A DNA stretch of 64,000 bases, from contig NC_066273.1 of the NCBI RefSeq assembly GCF_905404315.1, positions 14,942,001 through 15,006,000 of the forward strand, written 5' to 3'. Made by a program: the position numbers and the translations under genes. The notes under the pieces were generated by a model. The model did no database searches. It was not told where the DNA came from and was given only the letters and a program-made list of their open reading frames with translations. Of the stretch, positions 37,070 through 49,793 are shown in pieces. How positions within the stretch are numbered: the first letter of the stretch is position 1; every line of letters starts with the position of its first letter. Source of the stretch: Leptidea sinapis. Its lineage: Eukaryota > Arthropoda > Insecta > Lepidoptera > Pieridae.

Positions 37070-40000
37070 CTATTTCAAGAATGCCTCAGACCTGAGACCA
37101 CATAAAATACTGCACGTGTAAACTGCCGTCATATCGTGGTCGGAGGCTACTTTCAACCTTCTCTCAAAACAACAAAAAAGCTCATGGGCCTGCCTCTCTT
37201 GCCGCAATAAAGTGCCTCGTTCCGATAACACGAATACCCTTGTGCGCCAAACGTTTATTATTGATTCGAAAGCAATATCACCCCGTGATAACGTTACCAA
37301 ACGAACAGGAGAACGGCGTGAAAATAAGAACGTATGTGAAGACGAGAATCGTGTTGACTCAAACGACATCAGGAGTATTATAAGGGAAGAAACAACTCAG
37401 CTCTAAAAAAAACAATCGAAATCCTTATTTTCCCAATAAGTACACACTTGAGACAAATAAGCTCTGAAATTGATGAATTCAAGAGCTGCAACACACAACA
37501 TACAACTACATCAACTTCGAGAGGAAATCAAAAACAAGGACGTAACAATTAAACGATTAGAGGAAGAAAGTTTAGGATTGCGCAGAAACATAGCTAATTT
37601 AAGCCAAAAAATAAATGAAATACAATAGCAGACCCATTTAAGTAGCTTGCAAATTCAGTGCATTCCTGAAAAAAAACTGAAAACTTGGTTAAGTTTTGTA
37701 ATGCAGCTGTGCTCAATAGTTAAACTTGACGTACATGAAAAATAAATTATTAACTGCACCCGTGTAGCAAAACGAGACTCAAAATCAACACGTCTTGGGT
37801 CAATTGTTGTTTAGTTTAGTTCCCAACGAATGAGAGATACGCTATTAGCTGCATGTATCAAATTCAGCAAAGTAAACTCAAAACAAAAATTACACTCGGG
37901 TCATCTTGGGATCTCTTGCGAAAGCATTCCCGGTATTTGTTGCAGAACATCTTTCACCTACAAACAAAAGTATCCACGCAGCCTCCAGAAAGAATTCTAA
38001 AACTTAATTATAAATACGTGTGGGTTCGCAGCGGCCAAATTTTCATGCGAAAATCTAACATCTCAGAACGCATACAGATCAAAAGCATAGAAAAATTAGA
38101 TATCTTGGAAAATAATTTGATCGTTACTGTATTTGCTTGTGTTTTTTTAAGTTCAGTTAATTTAATATCTTTTGAATCTAGTTTAATTTTTTCTTATTAT
38201 TTAGTTAATTGTAGTTATGATAATTCTCAATTATTGTTCAAGCATTGTATCTTCCGTTAGCGTATATTATCAGAACGTCAGGGGTCTTAATACAAAAGTA
38301 ACTGAATTTTATAATAATGTAAGCATGAACGATTATGATGTTATTGTACTCACTGAGACATGGCTCCATGATGGAGTTGTTAGCACAGAACTCTTTGACG
38401 ATAGGTACGTTGCCTACAGGCGGGATTGTTTTACACATGGTTTTCATAAACACAAGGGCGGAGGTGGTGTTCTCATAGCCATTAACAAAAGTATCAACCC
38501 AAGGCAATTTAAAAATTACGAAAGTGATTGTGAAGACTTATGGGTAGGCCTAGAAATGTTGCTAATAGAAAAAAGAATAACTTTTAATTTGTGCAGTTTA
38601 CTTGCCACCGCCAGTTCATAGTCAAATTCGTGACCATTTTATTACAAATGCGAATAAGCCGCTTGATGATGCTAAGCATAAGCTAATATTGGGGGACTTT
38701 AACTTAAGTGGAATAAAATGGAATGACAATAATTCATCGACCCCTTATTTAAGCTCAATTCTGTGCAACATGTTACTCCACTTTGCGCACTTGCATGACC
38801 TTAAGCAATGTAAAAAAATTGTCAACAGTAAGTCAAGAATCTTAGATGTCGTATTGAGCAACGTGTCTACTAGCGACATGTCTGATAACCCTAATGTTTT
38901 AAGCTATATTGATCCGTTCCATCCGTCATTAGAGTTTTCCATTAAAGTTTCAAGAAAAAGAGTGTCAGCACATGTACATTATCATACTAAACCAAATTTT
39001 TAAAAGCAGATTATATTAAAATTGTTAATGAACTTAATATGATAGATTGCAATAACAAATTTGGTTATAATTTATCAGTGGATGAAATGCTAGATATTTT
39101 GTATGGTATAGTAGACAATCTGATACGTCAATATATCCCAATGTCAATATCATGTCATAAAAAGTATCCGCCTTGGATTTTTAAAGACTTAATACGGCTA
39201 TCAAAAGAGAAGTATACCTATCTCAATAGTACCGGTATTAGGTAGGGTATTTGAAAAATTTGTTTGCAAAGTACTCACATGGCATTTAAGATATATTATA
39301 ACTACACATCAGCTCGGTTTCTTATCCAATAAGTCTACCGCTCCTGATTTGGTATCTTTTGTTGAAAGCGTTTCTAAAACCGTAGACTCTAGATCTTCTG
39401 TGGACGTTATATACACCAATTTCAGCAAGGAATTCGATCGGGTTAACCATTCAACCTTAACCGAAAAACTTGCTGTATCGGGAATTGGAAATAGCCTTCT
39501 TAGATGGTTCAGTTCATACCTTGCAAATAGATATGGTATAGTGGCAGTAAATGGAGTCAATTCATCCGCATACTCAATGACAACTTGTGTACCACAAGGC
39601 TCCCATCTCGGTCCTATTTTATTTAATTTGTTTATTAATGACCTATGTACAAATATCCATCATTCAGAATGCTATTTACTTGCGGACGATTTAAAAATTG
39701 CCTGATGTGTGAATACTCTTAGTGCCTCTGAAAAGCTTCAGGAGGATTTAAATAGTTTAGTTCACTGGTGTAAATGTAACCTTATGATATTAAATACTGA
39801 GAAATGTTTTCATCTGAGATTTTCCAGAAAAAGGCTAAACAGCTATAAAGTTGTAGTGTACAAAATAGGTGATACACCTCTTAAGCAAGTTGAGCAGATT
39901 CGGGATCTTGGAGTGATTTTGGATAGCAACCAAATATTTGACCAACACATTAATATATTTACTTCCAAGGCTTTTAAGATACTCGGGTTTATTCTGCGGA

Positions 40001-40440
40001 ATACCAAGGAAGCTGTTGCTTCAATACAACAGTATAATTTAAAACAAGCGACCTATAGATGTTTTTGGAGATACAGTAGCACAATTTAAGAGAAACTTGA
40101 CAATCTGATTAGTAAAATGTAATGACCTAATTTGTAATAAAAAAAGCATTGACAAAATATATTGTTTATTATATTCTAGTGATTATATTGAAGTGACTGT
40201 ATTGTAGCTTGTAATGATTTGTGGAATTAATTTATCTTTTTATATTGTTTTGACATGTTAGCGTTATAGGACTTCAATTTATATACTTATGAACTAAATT
40301 GTTTGTATGTTTATGCGCATGATGTGTTCACCTGTAATTGCAGGAACACGATTTTTGGAATTTATGTTACAAATCTTATGAATTGATAATATTTATATTC
40401 TGTGTTGGTGGACCTTGAATAAGTAAATAAATAAATAAAC
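37070..40440 (+). mobile_element. Near-full-length degenerate LINE with ORF1, endonuclease and RT
   Basis: In order: an ORF1 with a coiled-coil segment (37500-37620, LREEIKNKDVTIKRLEEESL) and a basic C-terminal part to about 38100; an AP-type endonuclease from 38260 (YYQNVRGLNTK, then VLTETWLHDGV, then LILGDFNLSGIKW at 38688); a linker to 39245; an RT with IYTNFSKEFDRVNHSTL, VPQGSHLGPILFNLFIND and LLADDLKIA (LADD at 39679-39690); a thumb to 40085. The tail AAATAAATAAATAAAC ends near 40440. Stops and frameshifts occur throughout, and part of the finger is deleted near 39245. The layout fits jockey/CR1-like elements. Confidence 0.85.
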
Positions 40441-40469
40441 AAACTGAGCGGGTCTTTTTTTTCATTAAA

Positions 40470-40815
40470 AAATAATAATGTTGATTAGATTGATAGATTT
40501 TGAAAATATGCCACACATCCAGATGGTGGGGATGATATCCTAACTTGTGGCGTGTCGTGCGAAGGTGGAATTCGGCGGCAGGAATCAGGTTAAACAGCTC
40601 TTCGGAACACTCCCCGTGATAAATTCGGTAGAAGACACAAAATGAAGCGACGTCTCTACGCAACGCCAAGTGATCCAGCCGTTCAAAGAGCACTGGGTCC
40701 CCGACAATTCGAGCTGCTCTGCGTTGCACGCGGTCAAATGGATCGAGCTGATACTGGGGTGCGACAGACTAGAGATGACAGCAATACTCCATGTGTGGCC
40801 GGACCTGCTCTGTTT
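40470..40815 (-). mobile_element. LINE family X, RT C-terminal fragment (minus strand)
   Basis: The minus strand reads RRAARIVGDPVLFERLDHLA, then FYRIYHGECSEELFNLIPAA and YHPHHLDVW. These are the C-terminal blocks of family X, also seen at 44830-45060 and, on the + strand, at 59915-60125. The frame is open over 117 codons. Confidence 0.8.
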
Positions 40816-41224
40816 TTATAATTATTACAATGTGGCCAACTATTGCTAACTCATTAATCGGTTAGATTTGGCAATTATATTAGAAGAAAGAGGCTCATTG
40901 TGATGGTATATTTTTCACTTCTTTTACTTTTACACTTCTTAATAGAACATAGTGAATGTGAAGATGCTTAATTAAAAAAAAAAAACAATTATACTGATTT
41001 TTAATTAATTTAGTATTTGTACTCATATAAAGATACTTCAAAACAAGGTAAATGAAATTCAAAAAGCAAACTACAAATCTACAACATTTTTAATTTGTTG
41101 CCAATTTATATATCAAAGCTCAAAAAAATCGAGTCTAAAAGTTTGACTTTCATGTGTTTATTTACTACCTCCAACATAAAAAGGCTGTAGACGTTATATT
41201 TTTTTATTATCAGTTACTATTTTA

Positions 41225-41300
41225 AGTACCTAATAAGGACAAACGAGCACCTGGAAAGAAATACGGGTCTTGTAACACCAAAGGAGTATTGCCAGCCGTA
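41225..41300 (-). mobile_element. LINE family X, decayed 3' end
   Basis: Fragments AATAAGGACAAACGAGC, TACGGGTC and TGTAACACCAAAGGAGTATTG match the X 3' terminus with rearranged order. Weak but recognisable. Confidence 0.45.
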
Positions 41301-41854
41301 TCAATTCACACTGGTGACATATGTATACGAATGTCAACGAAACAACCATTTGCGCCACAAACTCTTTTAAATACGTTTGTGTTCGGTGTTTTTTTCTAAA
41401 TCAATTTATTACTCTTTGAGTTACGATGTACCTTCGAGTATCGCACGCAAAATAGACCCAACTAACGGAAAACAGGAGCACGTAGACCCTACGAGAAAGA
41501 CGTTGTTTTGATCTTAACTCCCTTTTGATCTTTTATGTTCTGCCAAATAATGTCAACGATTGGACAGCCTGGAACTAGATCTTGATTTTTATAGACAACT
41601 AGCTCTTATATTTTTACTTTTATATTACCCACGACTTCGTCCGCATGGAATTGTAACAATTCCAATTCAATTAACCAACAATTTTTATTTTTTGAATTCT
41701 TTGCAAATAATACACATACAAACTGCTGCCGCTAACTATAAATTGCTTATTTTAATACATTTTTATAAACTGCTTTATTTTGTTTAACCATCAACGATTT
41801 GCAGGTTTGATATTGGTGAGCACGCAACAAAAAGTTTCCCATGTGAATAATATT

Positions 41855-42835
41855 TTTTTTTATATGAGAGGGCGCAAACGGGCAAGAGGATCACGGGATA
41901 AGGAGAGGTGAGGCAACCGCCCATGGAGGTGTGTCAAGAAATGCGTTACCGGCCTTTAAGGTGGGAGTTTGCTTTTTTCTTGAAGGTCCCTAAGTCGTAT
42001 CTGTTCGAGAAAACCGCAACCGGTAATGATTGGCTGTGCGAGGCAAGAAATTTCTAGCAAAACACGCGGTAGTGGAATGCCAGACGTCAACGTGATGCGG
42101 GTGATACTTTGCACGTAATGTCTGGTGGTGGAATTCGGCCACTGGAATCAACCCGAACAGCTCCTCTGAGCACTCCCCGTAATAAATGCGATAGAAAATG
42201 CAGAGAGAACCCACATCTCTACGCAATGCCAAAGAATCAAGCCGATCGGAGATGACTTGGTCGTCGATGATGCGAGCCGCTCTTCGTTCTATGCGGTCAA
42301 ATGGCAGAAGCTGGTACTGGGGAAAACCCATCCAATGGTGAGAACAGTACTCCATGTGAAGCTGAATTTACGCCTTATAAAGTTGCAGGCGGTGGCTTTT
42401 AGTGAAGTACAGTCTCGCCTTACTGAGTACACCAAGCTTTTTAGAGGCCAGTTTGGCCTTCTCTTCCAAGTGACCACGGATGTGAACCTCACTAGATATA
42501 TCGACGCCAAGTATGCTAATACAGACTGTGGCAGTTAGAGGAGTGATCTCAAATCGAGGGGATACGACAAAGGGAGACTTCTTTGTGGTGAACGCACAAA
42601 CTTGTGTCTTCTTGGGGTTGAATTGGACTAAATTTTGTCGGCCCCTATCCGAGACTTTGCAAAGCATAGTCTCGATTTCAGACACAAGTTTGTTCCGGTT
42701 CTCGTCGACGCTATCTCGGGACATGTTGGCACGGCCGGTGTAGGAAGCATGCCCTGTGCTGTCGTCTGCATAGCAATGAATACTGCTGATTTGATCACGT
42801 ATATACAGAAGAAATTTCTTTTGCGGCGTTGAGCA
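41855..42835 (-). mobile_element. LINE family Y, 3' half (minus strand)
   Basis: A T run at 41848-41857 marks the 3' end. The minus strand encodes the C-terminus (RRAARIIDDQVISDRLDSLA, SEELFGLIPVAEFH; 41990-42355), the thumb (NLVQFNPKKTQVCAFTTKK, ILGVDISSEVHIRGHLEEKA; 42368-42680) and HCYADD with the active site at 42761-42772. It is 5' truncated at about 42835. Family Y is related to X, sharing the NLVQFNP.KTQVCAFTTKK and GHLE.KAKLASKKLG blocks, but differs through its length. Confidence 0.85.
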
Positions 42836-42839
42836 CTTA

Positions 42840-44180
42840 TCTTGGGATGAGTATAATATGTTGAATTCGCGTCATGACACGTATCCTGATCGAAAATTCG
42901 TAAGACAATTTTTTACAGTGTTTTGGTACCAGGCAATCATAGTTGAAGAAGAGATTGTCTTATGTATGACGCGAGTATACCTTAATATATTCTGACGTCA
43001 TTCGCACAAAATATTAGTAAATAGACATCAGGAGAAGCTAAATATGGTAGCGGTGACAGCGTAGATAGAAGATGAACAATAGTTGAGTCACTAAAATAAC
43101 AATAACAATGCGACAGACCAAAAAATATATTAATTTAACAATACACTAATGGTCTAAAAACTAAAAAAACGCTTTTATAAATAAACCAAACTAAAAAGTT
43201 TCTATTTTTTGTATGGTTTCTATAAAAAAGATGTTTTTTAGTATTTTTAAATAGTATTTAATTTTTTCTGAAAGCACTCCTGTTAGATACTTTTAAGCGT
43301 TCTATTTTATTTTTTTATTATTTTACTTTCATCCCTTATTTTTTAACCCTACACAGTTCTAAAATTCAAGAACGCTAGAACATATATTTATTTATTTCTT
43401 ATCAAGTACCTAAATACAAAGTTTCATGGTGGCATCTTTGATAATGACGAATTTCTATACAACCTTCAACCCAATATTTCAACCCTGCCCAAACTATTAT
43501 TCAAGAAAAAGGCTATGTCCTTTTCCTAGTTCTGTACTAAAATTCATCAGAATCGGTTCGCTGTTTTAGGCGTTAAAGCATAACAATCACACTTACATTC
43601 ACAACATTGACGTTTCAATAAAAATTATTATAAGTATTTTTTTTAAAAAGCGCAGAAAACGATACCTAATAGAAAAATAATAACAGTAATACTAAAGCGA
43701 AAAAACCAAGTAAGTGAAGAAAACATTGAATTTATCGATTAATTATTACTAATGATATCGGATTATACGTACTAAACTGATAATAATAAATTAATCAGCG
43801 ACTTACAGGTTTAGTTAAAGATCAATTCGTTAATCGTTGATTTGAATAAAAATGATAAGAATAAAATAAAATACTTAATAATAGTTTTTTTAAAACAAAA
43901 TAGAAAATTTAAGCCATTATACATATATATGATTCAAGTATATAATATTTTGATTTGCTTCATGTAAAGATAATTTTTTCTCTCGTAAGATAACTTATAT
44001 TAATAATTTTATAACAGCGAATTTTGATGGGATATAAAAGTTATTTAAACTATCTAATAAATTATAATTATCAATTATTTCTTTCATTTTTAAAACGTTC
44101 TTTGGATAACTGTTAGAAGACATCTCTATATTTTTTGTATTTCTTATTCCCCTGTCATTTCGATTTCGCTGTTTTCCAGT
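42840..44180. other. AT-rich region, no gene seen
   Basis: No coding region recognised. It contains the noncoding segment 43742-43872 that resembles 17365-17475. A TATA-like GGGATATAAAAG lies at 44029-44040 without a gene after it. Confidence 0.45.
43742..43872 (+). repeat. Noncoding dispersed segment, copy 2 (partner at 17365-17475)
   Basis: It aligns with 17365-17475 over about 110 bases as described there. It also holds TTAATCAGCGAC, similar to TTAATAATCAGC(C/A)AC found upstream of genes C (27566) and D (49665). That link is short and may be chance. Confidence 0.6.
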
Positions 44181-44184
44181 TGTT

Positions 44185-44570
44185 ATTCAAATTCAAATTA
44201 AAATATTTTTATTCAAAATAGGATGTGACATCACTTATTGAAAGTCAAAAAATTACCGCCCATTCCAAAATGAATGCCTCAGGCCTGAGAAGAACGGGCG
44301 CAACAAACTCAGCGGGCTTTTTTTTCAACAAAAAATATGTTAACATTGTACAATTAAACTTATTAATTAATAGCCTGAGGGCGGTCGCTCCGTTCCCAAC
44401 TTGTGGTATCTTTAAGAAAGTCATTAATATTATAGTAACCTTTATCACATAAACGTTTTTTAACAATTCTTTTGAATAACGTAATAATTTTGTTTTGAAC
44501 ATTTTCCGGGATCCTGTTGTAAAAGCATATACATCGCCCCACAAAAGACTTGCTAACTCGACTTAGTTGA
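44185..44570 (-). mobile_element. LINE RT C-terminal end, separate family (minus strand)
   Basis: The minus strand encodes SKSFVGRCICFYNRIPENVQ, then FKRIVKKRLCDKGYYNINDF and a terminal WERSDRP. This is the usual end of a jockey-like RT. Its left end has GGGCTTTTTTTT. It abuts the 3' end of the long X copy at 44580. Confidence 0.65.
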
Positions 44571-44579
44571 GTAGTAGGC

Positions 44580-47500
44580 ATTTGTTTTATGGAATAGGAG
44601 GACAAATGAGCGTACGGGTCACTTGGTGTTAAGCCATCACCGCCGCCCACAATCTCTTGCAACACCAGAGGAATCATAGGAGCAATGCCGGCCTTAAAGG
44701 AAGGAGTATGCGCTTTTTTTGAAGGTACCCATGTCATATCGTCCCGGAAACACTGCACAAGGAAGCTCATTCCATAGCTGTTTCGTACGTGGAAGAAAGC
44801 TCCTTGAAAACCGCACTGTGGAGGACCGCCACACACCCAGATGGTGGGGATAATATCCTAAATTGTGGCGTGTCGTGCGAAGGTGGAATTCGGCGGCAGC
44901 AATAAGTTTAAACTGCTCTTCACTTTGTCACGGGGAGTATTCCCCCCGTGACAAATGCGGTAGAAGACAATGAAGCGACATCTCAACGCAACGCAAAGTG
45001 ATCCAGCCGTTCACGGAGCACTGAGTCCCCGACAATTCGAGCTGCTCTACGCTACATGCGGTCAAATGGGTCGAGCTGATACTGGGGTGCGCCAGACCAA
45101 AGATGACAGAAATACTCCATGTGTGACCGGACCTGCGCTTTGTAGAGCGCTAGAATGTGGGCCGGCTTGAAGTATTGCCGTGCTCCGTATTGATGACGCC
45201 CAGCTTCTTCGAAGCCAATTTAGCTTTGCCCTCCAGATGGCCACGGAATTGGCAATCGCTCGAGATTTCGAGACCCAGTATTCCGATACTAGGCGAGGCT
45301 TTAAGTGAAGTGTTGTCGAAAAGCGGTGATACGGCAAATGGGGTTTTTTTTTGTGGTAAACGCGCAAACTTGAGTCTTCTGGGGATTAAATTGGACAAGG
45401 TACAATTTACCCCATTCCGCGACCATCTCAAGAGAGGACTCGATAGAAGACACAAGTTTCTCCCGGCACTGGTCAACGATTTCCCACTTGCATAAGCTCT
45501 CGGGAAGCCCAAACGATAGAAGTTTTGAGAGGAGCGCCTTGTGCCATACACGATCAAAGGCCTTCGCTATATCCAGGCTAACTGCCAGGCCTTCCCCCTT
45601 GCTTTCAATAGCCACCGTCCATCTATGTATACCAGAAGATCACCTACCGACCGACCATGGCGAAAGCCGTACTGTCGATCCTTGATCAACTGGTAACCCT
45701 CTAGATATACGAAGAGCTGGCGGCTAATTATGATCTCCATGATTTTGGAGAGCGGGGAGGTAATAGCAATAGGCCTGTAGTTTGCCGGATCCAAAAAGTC
45801 TCCTTTTTTTTTGGATCGGATGGACAAGGGCTGACTTCCATGAGTCAGGGGCTACGCCTTTGGAATAAGAGTTCTGGAATAAACACGTTAGCACCGGCGT
45901 CAACTCAGGGGCATACGTTCTAAGCACGATTGGATAGATGCCATTGGGCCCGCTCGATTTCCTGACGTCCAACGAAAACAGAGCTCACCTAACAGTTTTC
46001 TGTCTGAACTGTTCTTCAGGCATAGAGCTCTGACACAGCGGGATGGTCGGTGGTGTTTTTCCGTTGTCGTCATGAGTCGAGTTGGAGGCGAAAAGAGCGC
46101 ACAGGACCTCGGCTTTCTCTTTAGCCGTATGGGCTAGGGTGTCATTCCTCATGTGCAACGGCGGCATGGACGGCTAGCTGAAGTAACCAAGAGCAGCTTT
46201 CGACAACGGCCAGAAGTTGCGTGTTCCAGTCGGGTAATTGGAAAGCTGCTCGTCGATTTGGACGACGTGCTTCGCACGGACGATTTGCTGCTTAAAAAAT
46301 CTAGAGGCACGGTTATATTTCCTCTTTAGAACTTTGCAGTACGGATCCTTTGAGCCCAGTGCCGCAACCCAGGTTCGATATGCCTGTTTTTGCAGACAGA
46401 TGCTGCTGTAACTGACGCATCGAACCAGGGCTGTGATCTGCCACCGATCGGTACTAGAGAGCTTGGTATAAAAATATCCATGACCTGCAGTATCACATCG
46501 GACACTTGGATCATCTGAAGGGAAAAAAACCTTGCCCCAAGGGTAGGATGCAAAAAAGGAACGCATCCTATCCCAATCTGCTGACTTATAGTGCCAAACG
46601 TGGCGGGTCGCTGGTGGTCTGCGACGTTGGCGTCGGATAGGCACTACATTCTTGACCAGGCAATGGTCGGATGTTCCGAAAGGGGCGTTGACAGAGACCT
46701 GGTAACTATAAACCACATCCGGGAGCCGCGTTGGCGACTCAACCAATTCCGACAGACCATACGCCAATGCGAAACTATGCATAGATCGCCCTGCGTAGTC
46801 TGTGGTACGTGATCCAAGCCATTCGGCATTGTGCCCGTTGAAATCATCCAAGACTACAATTTTAGCGGAGGGGATCTGTGCAAGCTCTTCGTCAATTGCC
46901 GCTTGAACGCAGTCCATGAGATGATCGGTTTCTGCGTTACCACTATTGGACCTGTAGACACACGCATAGATACGGACGTGGTCCTCTAAATCTACGCGGA
47001 GCCAGAGAGTAGACAGGTCCCACAAAATTGCCGAGACGGCGACAGCAGATATCCTCCCTGACGTACACACAAACCTCGGCATGAGGCAAAAAATTATGCT
47101 CAATTTTGTACTCGGGGTACGTTAAATATGACGTATGGCTAGGTCGAGACATCTGCGTCTCCGTAAGGAAAGACAAGGCCGGCTGCTCCGTCTCAAGGTG
47201 GCGGTGGACGGAATTTAAATTGGAGTGAATTCCCCTGATATTGCAAAAGTCCACGTTGAGCGTGGAGCGGGGTGTCGTGGTGTTACTGCCTCGTTTGTCC
47301 TCGGTCATGTGCGGTTCTGTGCCCTCCCCAAAATAGGACGGGCAGCCTGAGTGAGAATGCTCGGGGAGGAATTCTCCGACTTTGGTAGAGCCGGTACCCG
47401 CCTGGGGTAAAATCTCTTTGAGCACCCACTGTCATATTAAGGAATGGGGGGGGGGATATGGCCTCCGGTCTTCGACACTAACCTATGCGAAGCTTGGCAG

Positions 47501-47690
47501 CACTAGGCTGCTACTTCACACCGATATTCTGTGCGAGTGTGCTAATTCACCCGGACGATACTGGCCCGATTGTGCTTACTTCATAAGTCGGCAGCGTGAC
47601 TCTCCCACTTCTAAAAAGCTCTTAGTCGTCTCTTACGACACCCTTGGGCCTGGGACTCCCCTATTTTTTTAACGCCCCGGGGAAAGTACA
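44580..47690 (-). mobile_element. LINE family X, longest copy (minus strand)
   Basis: Transcribed leftward from about 47690. The 5' leader is 47390-47690. The endonuclease spans about 46330-47290 on the minus strand: VDFCNIRGIHSNLNSVHRHL, ALSFLTETQMS, IVVLDDFNGHNAEWLGSRTT and FGTSDHCLV. A linker follows (45980-46330), then RT finger (PIAITSPLSKIMEIIISRQL, 45700-45790), palm A (VSLDIAKAFDRVWHKALL, 45540-45600), thumb (45060-45470) and C-terminus (44700-45060). The 3' UTR ends at TTTTATGGAATAGG. At about 45484 some 200 bases present in the copy at 14640-16182 are missing, including the palm with the catalytic Asp pair. Frames are broken in several places. Inactive. Confidence 0.88.
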
Positions 47691-49129
47691 GGGCATTATA
47701 AACTTATGTCTGTTCCTGGTGTTAACATTATGGTTATGACAGTTTCTAGCAAGTTCACTTATGTGCCTATGAACATATTGTTACTTCTTTACATTTTAAT
47801 CAATAATTTGCTGCAATCTGCACTATGCACGAAAAGTATAAAAGTATTTAAGAGGCAAATATTATTTTCGATTATGTTTACCGTATATCAATAATTTGTT
47901 AAATGGTGAAAGTACATAAATTGACTCTAGAATATTGTTATGGTTACTTGAAATTGTAATTTATACCAACTTTCACGTACGACAATATAAATAGAATAAT
48001 AAGCAGCCGTTTTATATTGTAAAATATTTGTTACTATATTTAGTATATTTTTAGTAATTCTCTTACTATGTAATCACGTGTTAAAGTGTATCGCCACCTT
48101 TTTATGAATTTGTGTCATTAAGTTGGTACTGATGGTCACAAATCGCTAGCTGTTTAGAGAGGAGTTCTCTGGAAGCAGTCGAAGGTGATGGACGTGCTGG
48201 TCACCCGAATGCCCTAGTGAAATATATCAATAATGTATTACTGTGCTAAGTGCACAGTTGTGATTAGAAGTATTAAATATATGTTCTACTGAATTAATCA
48301 AGAAGTTTCATTATAATATAGACATTAAAAGCAATAAAGACGGTTTTAAATCTCGAATGTTCCTCGAGACATCCGTAAGGTTAATAATAATGTACTTTGA
48401 ATTTGACAGCTGTTTCCTCGATTGAGGATTTAAGGATTCGAGAGAGTGCAAGGGGAAGACATTATCTTTTACAACAATGAGTACCGATGATTATATTAGA
48501 ATAAATGACAAATATTAAATGCAACAAAGCAAATATAATTAAGCTGATCGCTTAAAAGAAATAGGCAAAATAATAGGGTTCACCCTTACCTGACGTGAGA
48601 TCATGGATTTAATATGTTTCCATGCAGCGCTGTTTTTCAGCCATCACCTCGTCCCTAAGGTATTGCGCGGGAGTGGTTGTATTATATCCCCCAATTACCT
48701 ACTTAAGCTATCTTTTTATTCAATGTAATATTTAAATAAAGTGTTGTTACTCCTCCAATTATGCGTGTGAACCATTTCGAGTGATAAGTTCACACACATG
48801 CTTCAAGCAAACTCAATCAAGTAGTTAATATTATTCTACTACCAAAAATTGTTAATTGAAAAAACACTCAAAAATTTTACACCTTTAGAGTTGATGATAG
48901 TGCCTACTACTATTTATTACATATTGTGCATGCTGTGTTTATTTGTAAGTAATCACAACATTTAGTTTCTAGTTTTTAGTTCTACTTTTTATATTTGTGT
49001 GGTATTATTATAAGTGATTGTAAATAAACCTAATAAATAAATAAATGATAGTTTTGATAGACAAACAGGGAGCACTTTACTAATTAAATTATTGGGTGCA
49101 AGGATCGATATGAAATCGTAAATACTTTT
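47690..49129. other. AT-rich region, no gene seen
   Basis: No host gene recognised. A possible mariner scrap lies at 48110-48240. An AATAAATAAATAAATGATAG stretch near 49027 could be the tail of an unrecognised LINE. Confidence 0.4.
48110..48240 (+). mobile_element. Possible mariner transposase scrap
   Basis: The + strand near 48157-48222 reads REEFSLEAVEGDGRAGHPNA. This resembles the (G/D)DFSLED..RSGRP linker after the first helix-turn-helix of mariner transposases. Only this short block is recognisable and no terminal repeats were seen. Confidence 0.3.
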
Positions 49130-49515
49130 CACCAACACAGACGAGTAAAAAAATAAACACTCCGTGTCAACTAACATAACAGTGAGGCACCATAACAAGC
49201 CGGTAAACATGTAAATACATAACCCCACGCATATACTTACACTAATACTAGCCGATCGGCCGCCATTATGAGATTTGCCATGGTCTGTGACAGATCAGTT
49301 TGCGTCGTAATAAAATATTTTGAAAATGCCGTTGTGCGTTGTGAAAAAGTGTAAAAATAACAATATAAAAGTATTTGTGGATATATGATTATCTAAGATA
49401 GAAAAAATTGTGTAACTGGTATACACCGTAAACTAACACACACACTAGAATAAAGGTGCTTCACTTGCTAATATCACGGCGCGGAGTCCTTTTTTTACTA
49501 GTCCGTGTTCACCAA
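49130..49515. mobile_element. Inverted-repeat element with a THAP domain start (possible P-element-like MITE)
   Basis: The ends are imperfect inverted repeats of roughly 65-75 bases. The left arm starts at about 49130 with AACACAGACGAGTAAAAAAA and ACTCCGTG, then AGTGAGGCACC. The reverse complement of the right arm (ending about 49513) gives AACACGGACTAGTAAAAAAA, ACTCCGCG and AGTGAAGCACC. Inside, 49327-49380 (+) encodes MPLCVVKKCKNNNIK, the N-terminal start of a THAP zinc finger (first two Cys of C2CH). P-element transposases begin with a THAP domain, so a shortened P-like element is likely. I could not find a clear target duplication. It lies 280 bases upstream of gene D. Confidence 0.6.
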
Positions 49516-49685
49516 TAATTTTAATATGTAATTTATATTACACATTATATGTACCTAGTCTAGCCATAAATAATAATAATAGAGTAATGTTTATACAAAA
49601 CGATACTATTACTACTACTTAGTAACGAAACGATTATTATTAGGGATCTTTTCATTGTAACATTTTAATAATCAGCAACATGGAT

Positions 49686-49753
49686 TATCGATAACATTTT
49701 TTTTTCCAATCAAAGATAATAAATTCTTAAACGATAAACGTTTCTATATAAAA
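49686..49753 (+). promoter_or_regulatory. Proximal promoter of protease D (DRE-like, two GATA sites, TATA box)
   Basis: TATCGATA (49686-49693), within the palindrome TTATCGATAA, matches the DRE motif known from Drosophila. GATA cores lie at 49715 and 49733, and TATATAAAA at 49745-49753 ends 40 bases before the ATG. From the first GATA site to the ATG the sequence aligns with gene C almost without gaps (shared AAATTCTT, GATAAAC and ACACACTC). The DRE-like site is not seen before C, which has a different palindrome at about that place. Confidence 0.7.
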
Positions 49754-49793
49754 CAGATACACACTCGCAAATTTGACACAACAATTTTTCAAA

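Noticed and set aside
44970..45685. Plus-strand frames over 45 kb as genes
   Set aside because: They are antisense shadows of the minus-strand LINE X thumb and palm; RT motifs appear only on the minus strand.
49327..49385. THAP start as a host THAP gene
   Set aside because: Only the first two cysteines are encoded before stops, and the frame lies between inverted arms; a transposon remnant is simpler.
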